A stretch of DNA of 8,689 nucleotides, from positions 1 through 8,689 of the forward strand of contig JAOIXS010000028.1 of assembly GCA_028225715.1 (NCBI GenBank). Direction: 5' to 3'. This DNA is from Candidatus Pelagibacter sp. (GTDB lineage Bacteria > Pseudomonadota > Alphaproteobacteria > Pelagibacterales > Pelagibacteraceae). Under the pieces are notes generated by a model. The model did not search any database. It saw only the letters and a list, made by a program, of their open reading frames with translations, and was not told where the DNA came from. A program made the position numbers and the translations under genes. How positions within the stretch are numbered: position 1 is the first letter of the stretch; each line of letters opens with the position of its first letter. This document shows, piece after piece, positions 1 through 6,357 of the stretch.

Positions 1-159
1 TCTTAAACCTTCTGCTTTAAAGGTATTTGATATAATTAAATCTACAGATATAGGAGATTCTTTTATTTTAGAAAATTTAATTAAATTTTTTAAATTACTT
101 CCAGTTCCCGATATGAAAACTGCTGTTTTAATCTTTTTAAGACCAATCAATTTTGCCAT
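1..159 (-). CDS. purN: phosphoribosylglycinamide formyltransferase (N-terminal part, cut by window edge)
   Basis: This is the first 53 codons of GAR transformylase, which moves a formyl group from 10-formyl-tetrahydrofolate to GAR in purine synthesis; it is cytosolic. After a short Lys-rich start, residues 12-23 read TAVFISGTGSNL, which matches the family's first strand and phosphate-binding loop (usually ISGxGSNLxxLI). Residues 38-46 (SVDLIISNT) match the next strand. Folate-binding and catalytic residues lie beyond the window. The ATG at 159 lies inside the last codons of purM, giving a 23-bp overlap in a different frame, so translation is probably coupled. A later start near codon 4 (TTG) would shorten the overlap and cannot be excluded. 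The assignment rests on the loop motif and on the purM-purN pairing common in Proteobacteria. Confidence 0.9.
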   Translation of the reverse strand, partial: MAKLIGLKKIKTAVFISGTGSNLKNLIKFSKIKESPISVDLIISNTFKAEGLR

Positions 160-1165
160 TAAGTTTAACTTTATTTTTCCCTTTTACTATTTTTCCGATA
201 ATATAAGGTTTAAATTCTTTTGTAAAAAATTTCATAATTTTATTTAAATTTTTAGGATTAACTATTAAACAAAAACCAACTCCACAATTAAATGTTTTTA
301 ACATTTCTTCATCTTCAATATTGTTATGCTTTAACCATTTAAAAATTTTTTTCGTCTTCACTTTATTTAAATCTATGTCTGCAACCAACTCATCTGGAAT
401 AACTCTCTTAATGTTGTCTGCTAATCCACCACCCGTGATATTTGCACATCCATTTAAAAGATTGTTATCAATTAAATTTAAAACTTCTTGTACATAAATT
501 TTTGTAGGTCTTAGTAATTCCTTTTTTAAAAATGAATTATTTTTTAAATTAATTTTCTTATTTTTAAGAACATGTCTCACCAATGAATAGCCATTTGAGT
601 GAACACCACTAGATGGTATTGCTAATAATAAGTCATTTCTCTTTATATTTTTTTTTGCTAGGATTTTTTTTTCATCAACTAAACCTACAGCAAAACCCGC
701 TATATCAAATTTACCCTTTTCATAAGTACCAGGCATTTCTGCAGTTTCTCCTCCAACTAATTCACAATTTGAGATTTTACAGCCTTTTACTATTCCTTTA
801 AGAATTGATTTTAATTTTTTTAAATCTATTTTATTAATAGAAATATAATCTAAAAATAATAATGGTTTTGCCCCCTGAACAATAAGATCATTTACACTCA
901 TAGCAACTAAATCAATACCAATTGTGTCATATTTATTGAGTAAATTGGCTATCTCTACTTTTGTACCAACACCATCAGTACAAGCTACAATTTTAGGTTT
1001 TTTTAAATTTTTAGGAATATTGGAAATAGAGCCAAAGCCACCAATGTTATTAAACTTTTTTTTGCCTTTATTATTTGATGATATTGAGGATATAAATTTA
1101 ACAAAACTGTCAGCAGCATTTATGTTCACACCACTTTTTTCATAGGTAAATTTTTTTTTTTTCAT
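137..1165 (-). CDS. purM: phosphoribosylformylglycinamidine cyclo-ligase (AIR synthetase)
   Basis: PurM closes the imidazole ring of purines, turning FGAM into AIR with ATP. At 342 aa it has the normal family length. Diagnostic motifs appear in order: GGFG (42-45), DGVGTK (64-69), MSVNDL (89-94), GGETAEMPG (138-146), SSGVHSNGYSLVR (185-197), ITGGGL (243-248) and FNCGVG (292-297). The first half carries the dimer and nucleotide-binding motifs and the second half the C-terminal PurM/SelD-type domain. The start at 1165 is the only in-frame ATG before the conserved YEKSGVNI segment. It is followed at once by twelve A residues (four Lys codons), an unusual homopolymer at the 5' end of an essential gene. 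purN overlaps its 3' end by 23 bp. Only 11 bp separate its start from the divergent DUF2066 gene, so its promoter must overlap coding DNA. No clear Shine-Dalgarno sequence is visible. Confidence 0.98.
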   Translation of the reverse strand: MKKKKFTYEKSGVNINAADSFVKFISSISSNNKGKKKFNNIGGFGSISNIPKNLKKPKIVACTDGVGTKVEIANLLNKYDTIGIDLVAMSVNDLIVQGAKPLLFLDYISINKIDLKKLKSILKGIVKGCKISNCELVGGETAEMPGTYEKGKFDIAGFAVGLVDEKKILAKKNIKRNDLLLAIPSSGVHSNGYSLVRHVLKNKKINLKNNSFLKKELLRPTKIYVQEVLNLIDNNLLNGCANITGGGLADNIKRVIPDELVADIDLNKVKTKKIFKWLKHNNIEDEEMLKTFNCGVGFCLIVNPKNLNKIMKFFTKEFKPYIIGKIVKGKNKVKLNGKIDWS

Positions 1166-1176
1166 TAGTATAATAT

Positions 1177-2256
1177 ATGCAAATATTTAATAAATTTTAT
1201 AAATTACTGAATGTATATATTTATTTTATTTTATTCTCTCTATTAATAGTAATTTTTTCCACAACTCATTCTAATGCAAATATATTTAAGGTATCTGGTA
1301 TCAAAATATCCTCTCCATTTGAACTAAATTTCGAAAAAAATAGTGTAATTGATAAAGGATTTCAAACTTCCTTTTCTGATTTGCTTTCAATGATTACAAC
1401 CTCTGGTGATAGAAAAAAGATTAGAAATGTTCCAATCAAAGAACTTAAAAGAATGATCGATTCTTTTACTATTAGTGATGAAAAATTTATAAGTAATGAG
1501 TATTTTGCAAATTTAGAAACAACGTTTAATAAAAAAAAAATTCTTAAATTTCTAGAAAATGAAAATATTTTTCCATCAATACCAAAAAGAAATAAGGTCT
1601 TATTATTTCCTATCCTTATAGAAAATAAAAATAACAATATTTATCTTTTTAATAATAATATTTTTTACGATAAATGGAATGAACAAAAAAACTCTTATGA
1701 TTTGTTAGATTATTTATTACCAAGTGAAGATATTGAAGACTTGGTAGAATTACAAAAAATATCCAAAGATATCGAAACTTATGATTTTTCAAATCTAATT
1801 AATAAATATGATATTAAAGATAGTATAATTTTAATAATATATAAAGAAAGTAACAGTGTAAGAACACTTTCAAAAATTAATTTAAACAATAATTTGAAAA
1901 TTCAGAATAAAAACTATCCCAAAATAGATATTATAAATGTGGATAACTTTTCTAATATTGTTAAAAGTTTAAAACAACTTTATGAAGATCAATGGAAAAA
2001 AAATAATGAAATTAATACTTCAATAAAACTTCCTATAAGAGTATCTATTAATTCTAAAAAAACAAAAAAAATTATAGAGCTGGAACTGGCACTTGATAGT
2101 TTAGATTTAGTATCAGACTTTAGTATTTTGAATTTTAATAGTGAGAGTATTCAGTATAAAATTACTTATAATGGTACACCTAATATATTTTTAAATGACA
2201 TGAGAGAAAAGAACCTTGAATTAGAAATCAAAAATAATATGTGGACATTAAAATGA
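1177..2256 (+). CDS. DUF2066-like exported protein of the purM-hda neighbourhood
   Basis: A 359-aa protein of unknown function. Residues 1-34 look like a signal peptide: a few basic residues, a hydrophobic stretch at about 12-28 (VYIYFILFSLLIVIF) and a likely cleavage after HSNA at 34. The mature part would therefore be periplasmic or membrane-attached. It is rich in Asn, Lys and Ile and has no catalytic motif that I recognise. I assign it to DUF2066 mainly by context, because that family sits between purM and hda in many Proteobacteria, and by its size and export signal; the sequence itself is highly diverged. It heads a rightward unit, overlapping hda by ATGA at 2253-2256. No Shine-Dalgarno sequence precedes the ATG, which lies 11 bp from the divergent purM start. 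A profile search against DUF2066 would settle the family. Confidence 0.75.
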   Translation: MQIFNKFYKLLNVYIYFILFSLLIVIFSTTHSNANIFKVSGIKISSPFELNFEKNSVIDKGFQTSFSDLLSMITTSGDRKKIRNVPIKELKRMIDSFTISDEKFISNEYFANLETTFNKKKILKFLENENIFPSIPKRNKVLLFPILIENKNNNIYLFNNNIFYDKWNEQKNSYDLLDYLLPSEDIEDLVELQKISKDIETYDFSNLINKYDIKDSIILIIYKESNSVRTLSKINLNNNLKIQNKNYPKIDIINVDNFSNIVKSLKQLYEDQWKKNNEINTSIKLPIRVSINSKKTKKIIELELALDSLDLVSDFSILNFNSESIQYKITYNGTPNIFLNDMREKNLELEIKNNMWTLK

Positions 2257-2915
2257 AAAGTTTAAATCAATTATTATTAGATTTTGATTACGAGCAAAAC
2301 TTTAAAGATGATGATTTTTATGTTGGTAAGAGTAATTTTTATGCTTTTGAAATGATTAATAAATGGCCAAAATGGGAAAAAAACTTTTTAAACATTAATG
2401 GTGAAAAATTTTCAGGAAAAACCCACTTAGTAAATATTTTTTTGAAAAAGTTTAACGGCATTAGGGTTGATGTTAATTCATTAAATGATGAAAATCTTAA
2501 ATCTATTAAACCTTATCAAAACATAGTTTTAGAGGATTTAAATTTAAATATAAATGAGAAGTTGATTTATTCACTCTTCAATATAATAGACCAAGATAAC
2601 AAGTTTTTGATAGTGACATCAATAAAACCAATATCTGAGATTAACTTTCAACTGGATGATCTTCGATCTAGAACTAAGAACTGTCTTTTTACAAACATTC
2701 AAAACCCTGATGATGAGCTAATGTTTGCACTAATATTAAAAAATTTATCAGATAGACAAATTACTTTAGATAAAAAGCTGATTGACTTTATTATAAAAAG
2801 AATTGAGAGATCGTATGGCAAAATATTTGAATTCATATATAAAATTGACAAGATTAGTTTAAAAAAAAAAAAATCAATCGATTTTAAAATTATTAATGAA
2901 GCTCTTGAGGAATAA
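2253..2915 (+). CDS. hda: Hda/HdaA-like DnaA regulatory inactivator (AAA+ domain only)
   Basis: A 220-aa relative of the DnaA ATPase domain without the DnaA DNA-binding domain IV. Hda binds the DNA-loaded sliding clamp and stimulates ATP hydrolysis by DnaA, preventing re-initiation of replication. The N-terminus contains QLLLDF (6-11), which fits the clamp-binding hexapeptide QxxLxF. Next come a Walker A loop GEKFSGKT (50-57), a Walker B-like strand NIVLEDL (90-96) ending in Glu-Asp, a sensor-1-like LIVTSIKP (119-126) and DLRSR (136-140), whose Arg140 fits the arginine finger. I chose the ATG at 2253 because it overlaps the upstream stop as ATGA; a GTG at 2241 would add four residues. The gene carries a 13-base A run at 2861-2873. 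Its last two Glu codons (2907-2912) form the Shine-Dalgarno site of aspS. Distinguishing Hda from a truncated DnaA rests on length, clamp motif and the purM/DUF2066 context. Confidence 0.9.
   Translation: MKSLNQLLLDFDYEQNFKDDDFYVGKSNFYAFEMINKWPKWEKNFLNINGEKFSGKTHLVNIFLKKFNGIRVDVNSLNDENLKSIKPYQNIVLEDLNLNINEKLIYSLFNIIDQDNKFLIVTSIKPISEINFQLDDLRSRTKNCLFTNIQNPDDELMFALILKNLSDRQITLDKKLIDFIIKRIERSYGKIFEFIYKIDKISLKKKKSIDFKIINEALEE
2907..2912 (+). promoter_or_regulatory. Shine-Dalgarno site of aspS inside hda
   Basis: GAGGAA, the last two sense codons of hda, lies five bases (from its second GG) upstream of the GTG at 2916. It is the clearest ribosome-binding site in the left half of the window. It supports GTG as the true aspS start and implies translational coupling with hda. 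Confidence 0.7.
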
Positions 2916-4700
2916 GTGAATAAATACAGAACACATACATGTAGCGAGTTAACAATAGTTAGCAGTGGTAAAGATGTTGTTTTGTCAGGTTGGATCAATA
3001 AAAAAAGAGATCATGGAAATTTACTTTTCATAGATTTAAGAGACAATTACGGAATGACTCAGTGCATCATAGATAAGAGTAACGAAAACTTTAAATCATT
3101 AGAAAAAATTCAATTAGAAAGCGTAATTAAGATAAATGGTAAGGTTGTCGAGAGAACAAAAGAGACCATTAATACCGATCTCCAAACTGGAGAAATAGAG
3201 GTTAATATAAATTCATTTGAAGTGTTGGGTACTTGTAAAGAGTTACCAATGCCAGTTTTTAGTGATCAAGAGTATGCTGAAGAAATTAGACTTAAATATA
3301 GGTTCTTAGATTTAAGAAGAAAAAAAATTCATGATAATATCACTTTAAGGTCAAAAGTTATTTCTTTTATTAGGAGTGAGATGTCTAATCTTGGTTTCTT
3401 GGAGTTTCAAACACCAATATTAACATCTTCTAGCCCTGAAGGTGCAAGAGATTTTTTAGTACCAAGCAGATTAAATCCTGGAAAGTTTTATGCACTGCCA
3501 CAAGCACCACAACAATTTAAACAACTTATAATGGTTTCTGGTTTTGATAAATATTTCCAAATAGCTCCATGTTTTAGAGATGAAGATGCAAGAGCAGATA
3601 GAAGCCCAGGTGAATTTTATCAGCTCGATTTAGAAATGTCTTTTGTTGAACAAGAAGACGTTTTTCAAGTTGTTGAAAAATTAATAGTCAATGTTTTTAA
3701 GAACTTTTCTTCAAAAAAATTGATGTATGAAAAATTTCCAAGAATACCTTATGAGGAATCTATGCTTAAGTATGGATCAGATAAACCAGATTTAAGAAAC
3801 CCATTAATAATTTCTGATTTATCAAACATTTTTACCCGTGATGATGTTACATTTGAGATATTTAAAAAACTTGTAAAATCTGGCTCTAAAGTGAGATGTA
3901 TAGTTACAAAAAATACAAAAGATAAACCTAGAAGCTTTTTTGATAATATTGACAAGTGGGCCAAAGAACAAGGTGCTTCAGGTCTTGCTTATTTTACAAT
4001 TGAAAAAGAAGAAAATCTTTCAGCAAAAGGACCGGTAGGAAAATTTTTCTCTAAAGAAGCCTTAGAAGAAATTATGAAAATTGCTGGAGCCGAAATAGGA
4101 GACAGTATATTCTTTGCTTGTGGAAAAATAAGTGAAGTTGAAAAAATAACCTCTCTAGCAAGAGATAAAATTGCTAAGGATTTAGAATTAATTGATGATA
4201 ATACTTTTGCGTTTTGTTGGATCGTTGATTATCCAATGTTTGAAAAAAATGAAGTAACTAATAAAATTGAATTTAGTCACAATCCATTTTCAATGCCTCA
4301 AGGTGATATAAAAAATATTGATCTTGATAACCCACTTAATATTAAAGCCTACCAATATGATATTGTTTGTAATGGGATAGAACTATCTTCTGGTGCGATT
4401 AGAAATCACGTACCTGAATTGATGTATAAGTTATTCTCGATTGCTGGATATGAAAAAGAACTAGTTGATGAAAAATTTAGTGGAATGATCAACGCTTTAA
4501 GTTATGGAGCTCCACCTCATGGTGGTATAGCACCTGGTATCGATAGAATTGTAATGTTATTAGCAAATGAAAAGAATATTAGAGAAGTTACAATGTTCCC
4601 AATGAATCAAAATGCTCAAGACTTAATGATGAATGCTCCATCAAATGTTAACGAAGAGCAGCTTAAAGAGCTTGGTTTAGCTTTAAAGCTTAAAAAATAA
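2916..4700 (+). CDS. aspS: aspartyl-tRNA synthetase, bacterial type, probably non-discriminating (Asp/Asn)
   Basis: A class II synthetase that loads aspartate onto tRNA-Asp, and probably also tRNA-Asn. The 594 aa match the long bacterial AspRS: an anticodon-binding OB fold (about 20-105), the catalytic core split by a GAD insertion (roughly 290-420), and a C-terminal extension. Motif 1 is near 142-169. Motif 2 is FRDEDARADRSPGEF (220-234) followed by YQLDLEMSF. Motif 3 is GAPPHGGIAPGIDRIVMLL (531-549). The GTG start directly follows the hda TAA in the same frame, with GAGGAA upstream, and it gives the family's usual YRTHTC N-terminus. His33 in KKRDHGNL corresponds to Leu30 of the discriminating E. 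coli enzyme and His31 of the non-discriminating Pseudomonas one. This suggests that Asn-tRNA is made through GatCAB, whose genes are not in the window. It ends 2 bp from a convergent gene. Confidence 0.98.
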   Translation: MNKYRTHTCSELTIVSSGKDVVLSGWINKKRDHGNLLFIDLRDNYGMTQCIIDKSNENFKSLEKIQLESVIKINGKVVERTKETINTDLQTGEIEVNINSFEVLGTCKELPMPVFSDQEYAEEIRLKYRFLDLRRKKIHDNITLRSKVISFIRSEMSNLGFLEFQTPILTSSSPEGARDFLVPSRLNPGKFYALPQAPQQFKQLIMVSGFDKYFQIAPCFRDEDARADRSPGEFYQLDLEMSFVEQEDVFQVVEKLIVNVFKNFSSKKLMYEKFPRIPYEESMLKYGSDKPDLRNPLIISDLSNIFTRDDVTFEIFKKLVKSGSKVRCIVTKNTKDKPRSFFDNIDKWAKEQGASGLAYFTIEKEENLSAKGPVGKFFSKEALEEIMKIAGAEIGDSIFFACGKISEVEKITSLARDKIAKDLELIDDNTFAFCWIVDYPMFEKNEVTNKIEFSHNPFSMPQGDIKNIDLDNPLNIKAYQYDIVCNGIELSSGAIRNHVPELMYKLFSIAGYEKELVDEKFSGMINALSYGAPPHGGIAPGIDRIVMLLANEKNIREVTMFPMNQNAQDLMMNAPSNVNEEQLKELGLALKLKK

Positions 4701-4724
4701 TATTACTTTTTACCTTTTAAGCTT
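4686..4724. terminator. 10-bp inverted repeat across the aspS convergence; possible bidirectional terminator
   Basis: AAGCTTAAAA (4686-4695) is repeated exactly in inverse as TTTTAAGCTT (4715-4724). Between the arms an inner palindrome TAATATTA (4698-4705) is flanked by A and T runs, so a longer imperfect hairpin is possible from either strand. Both stop codons of the convergent genes fall inside it. The stem has only two G-C pairs and no GC-rich core, so it is not a classic intrinsic terminator. The arms also encode Lys/Leu-rich protein ends, which could produce the symmetry by chance. Confidence 0.35.
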
Positions 4725-5524
4725 ATCTTAACGTCAGATAAATCAACAAGATTTTTTTTGTAATTATTTCTAACAAAGCCCTTGCTAGTAACATCTTTTA
4801 TAATTTTAAGTAATTGATTTTGATCCTCAGTATTTTCTTCTTCAGGTAAAGATCTATCTGATCCACTAATAGATGGAGTATGTGCTAGGTCTTCTCTATT
4901 CTGGTATGAAATAGCAAGTTCTCTAAATATATAATCAAGTATTGAAGAGGCACTCATTATTCTGTCATTGCCATAAACTTTTCCAGATGGTTCAAATTTA
5001 GTATCAACATAAGCGCTAATAAATTCGTCTAAAGGAACTCCATATTGAAGTCCAAGTGATATTGCTATTGCGAAATTATTCATTAAAGCTTTTACCAGTT
5101 CACCTTCTTTACTTGTGTCTATGAAAATTTCTCCAATTTTACCATCTTCATATTCTCCGGTATGGAGATAAACTTTATGGTCACCAATTGTCGCTTTTTG
5201 GATATAACCTTTTCTCCTATCAGGCATACTAAATCTTTTACCCACACCTTCGTTAATTTGTTTAACAAAGGCAGTATTATTTTCTTTTGAAACAATTTTT
5301 GGTTGGCTTTGCTCAGATATAATGTCTAATTTTTTAGGCTCAATTACTTTATTATTTGGATCTAAGCTTTTTGTTTTTCTTGTATCAAGTTTAACATCTA
5401 AAACTTCAAATTTTCCATCATCGCGCTTTTCAAGGTTTGCTAACTCTGTTTCATTAATATCATCTAGATAATGATTAACTTTAAAGCTACAAGTATAATA
5501 AGTTTCTACTAAATATTTTGCCAT
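4703..5524 (-). CDS. stand-alone protein related to the C-terminal region of class II ribonucleotide reductase (TSCPD/NrdJ-like)
   Basis: A 273-aa protein whose residues about 98-216 closely resemble the C-terminal region of B12-dependent ribonucleotide reductase: [14 protein letters not shown] (98-111), [13 protein letters not shown] (116-128), GEIFID (131-136), [19 protein letters not shown] (147-165), [13 protein letters not shown] (177-189) and [13 protein letters not shown] (195-207). The reductase core, B12 site and radical cysteine are absent. The only cysteine is Cys12, so the C-terminal CxxC redox pair of NrdJ is missing too. Residues 1-52 ([11 protein letters not shown]..., [10 protein letters not shown]) form a separate conserved-looking module, followed by a polar linker at about 53-97. 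The ATG at 5524 has an AAAGGA Shine-Dalgarno sequence just upstream. From memory, similar short proteins occur in other Alphaproteobacteria, so this is probably an intact gene and not a fragment. Its function is unknown; it may bind nucleotides or partner a reductase. It faces aspS tail-to-tail. Confidence 0.85.
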   Translation of the reverse strand: MAKYLVETYYTCSFKVNHYLDDINETELANLEKRDDGKFEVLDVKLDTRKTKSLDPNNKVIEPKKLDIISEQSQPKIVSKENNTAFVKQINEGVGKRFSMPDRRKGYIQKATIGDHKVYLHTGEYEDGKIGEIFIDTSKEGELVKALMNNFAIAISLGLQYGVPLDEFISAYVDTKFEPSGKVYGNDRIMSASSILDYIFRELAISYQNREDLAHTPSISGSDRSLPEEENTEDQNQLLKIIKDVTSKGFVRNNYKKNLVDLSDVKISLKGKK

Positions 5525-5639
5525 TTTTCCTTTAATTAATTTTTTATTTTGAATCGTAAGATAATTAATTTATATACAAATCCTTACTTTAGTCTAATTT
5601 AAATAATACAATTAAGGATTGAAGAATTAATTAAATAAT
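5525..5639. promoter_or_regulatory. divergent intergenic region with 8-bp dyad; promoters for both flanking genes expected
   Basis: This is the only spacer over 20 bp. AATCCTTA (5579-5586) and TAAGGATT (5613-5620) form a perfect 8-bp inverted repeat with a 26-base spacer. Rightward, TTGAAT (5549-5554) and TATATA (5571-5576), 16 bases apart, could be a weak sigma-70 promoter starting near 5583, inside the left arm. Leftward, an AAAGGA Shine-Dalgarno sequence (5528-5533) serves the reductase-like gene, but I see no convincing -35/-10 pair. In DNA this AT-rich such matches are weak evidence. No riboswitch or small RNA is apparent. Confidence 0.4.
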
Positions 5640-5999
5640 ATGTTGACACTTTTTAAAAAAATTTTCATTTGGTGGAACCAAGAAACATTAGGCACAAAAT
5701 TAAAAACTATTTTTTATGGAAAACTTGTGGGAAAAGATTCTAGTGACAACAAATATTATGAAAGCAAATCTGGAAAAAGATGGGTAATTTATAATGATGA
5801 AATTGATGCTTCAAAAATACCTACTGAATGGTATTCTTGGATGCACTTCACTAATAATAGAATTGAAAACAATCACGAATTGAATAAGTATGATTGGCAA
5901 AAACCACATCAATCTAATCAAACAGGCACTGAAAATGCCCATCATCCAAATAAAAACAATGATCCAATTAAAAAAAAATATACAATCTGGAAAAGTTAA
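5640..5999 (+). CDS. NDUFA12-like accessory subunit of NADH:ubiquinone oxidoreductase (complex I)
   Basis: A 119-aa homologue of the mitochondrial complex I subunit NDUFA12 (B17.2), which in bacteria is confined mainly to Alphaproteobacteria and sits at the cytoplasmic side of complex I. Family signatures: WWNQETLGTKL (11-21), the glycine turn FYGKLVGKD (25-33), KYYES then GKRWVIYN (45-52), ASKIPTEWYSWMHF (57-70) with its aromatic cluster, and WQKPHQSNQTGT (86-97). Residues 98-119 are a polar His/Asn/Lys-rich tail ending in YTIWKS, equivalent to the Tyr/Trp end of longer homologues. Length is typical. The core nuo genes are not here, as is usual for this subunit. The next gene overlaps its 3' end in another frame. 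Confidence 0.95.
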   Translation: MLTLFKKIFIWWNQETLGTKLKTIFYGKLVGKDSSDNKYYESKSGKRWVIYNDEIDASKIPTEWYSWMHFTNNRIENNHELNKYDWQKPHQSNQTGTENAHHPNKNNDPIKKKYTIWKS

Positions 6000-6357
6000 T
6001 TTCTTATTTTTTTTAATTTATTTTTTTTTAATAAGTCAACCACTACCCTTAATAGCTAATGAGGGAAGATTTGTTGAAATTAAGGTTTTAGATAAAGTAA
6101 GTTCAAAGACTGACCTTTTGAAATTAGAGATTGGAAAAGAACTTAAATTTAAAGGTTTATTAATAAAAAGTCTTAAATGTAAAAACTCAGAATTTGACGA
6201 CAACCCAGAAATAACTGCGTATATTCAAGTTAAAGATATGACGAATAAAGATAACAATGAAGTTTTTATTTTTAATGGATGGACCTTTTCATCCAGTCCC
6301 GCAGTAAACCCTTTTGATCATCCAGTATATGACATTTGGCTAAAAAGATGTTATTAG
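5959..6357 (+). CDS. DUF2155 exported protein
   Basis: A small periplasmic or membrane-tethered protein of unknown function that usually accompanies NDUFA12 in Alphaproteobacteria. From the ATG at 5959 it has 132 aa. A basic N-terminus (KKNIQSGK) is followed by a hydrophobic stretch NFLFFLIYFFLI (14-25) and a likely cleavage after LIA at 33. The mature part matches the family: VLDKVSSKTDLLKLEIG (43-59), the region around Cys74, then FNGWTFSSSPAVNPFDHP (105-122) and YDIWLKRCY at the end. Cys74 and Cys131 could form a disulfide. The open frame reaches back to an ATG at 5890, but that start would place over 20 extra residues before the signal peptide. The 5959 start overlaps NDUFA12 by 41 bp and has no clear Shine-Dalgarno sequence, so the start is uncertain. 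Its stop overlaps that of convergent accC. Confidence 0.9.
   Translation: MIQLKKNIQSGKVNFLFFLIYFFLISQPLPLIANEGRFVEIKVLDKVSSKTDLLKLEIGKELKFKGLLIKSLKCKNSEFDDNPEITAYIQVKDMTNKDNNEVFIFNGWTFSSSPAVNPFDHPVYDIWLKRCY

Noticed and set aside
613..1145. Open frames on the + strand inside purM
   Set aside because: They are antisense to a gene with all PurM motifs, have hydrophobic low-complexity translations typical of AT-rich antisense frames, and show no ribosome site or family resemblance.
1169..1174. Perfect TATAAT between the divergent purM and DUF2066 starts
   Set aside because: As a rightward -10 it would place the RNA start at about 1181, past the ATG at 1177. The leftward counterpart TATACT (1167-1172) would start inside purM. 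Such hexamers are common by chance in this AT-rich DNA.
2241..2252. GTG start for hda at 2241
   Set aside because: The ATG at 2253 gives the typical ATGA overlap with the upstream stop and still includes the clamp-binding motif; neither start has a Shine-Dalgarno site, so the ATG is preferred.
4703..5524. Reductase-like gene as a pseudogene or truncated nrdJ
   Set aside because: The frame is open with a good ribosome site, it has a distinct N-terminal module, the conserved core motifs are intact, and no nrdJ core sequence lies on either side.
5890..5958. Longer N-terminus for the DUF2155 protein from the ATG at 5890
   Set aside because: It would put 23 residues before the signal peptide and overlap NDUFA12 by 110 bp; those residues are an out-of-frame reading of the NDUFA12 tail.
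6276..6295. Small hairpin TGGATG / CATCCA near the end of the DUF2155 gene
   Set aside because: It lies in the conserved GWTFSSSP coding segment, has a 6-bp stem and no following T run, so it is better explained by coding constraint and chance than by termination.
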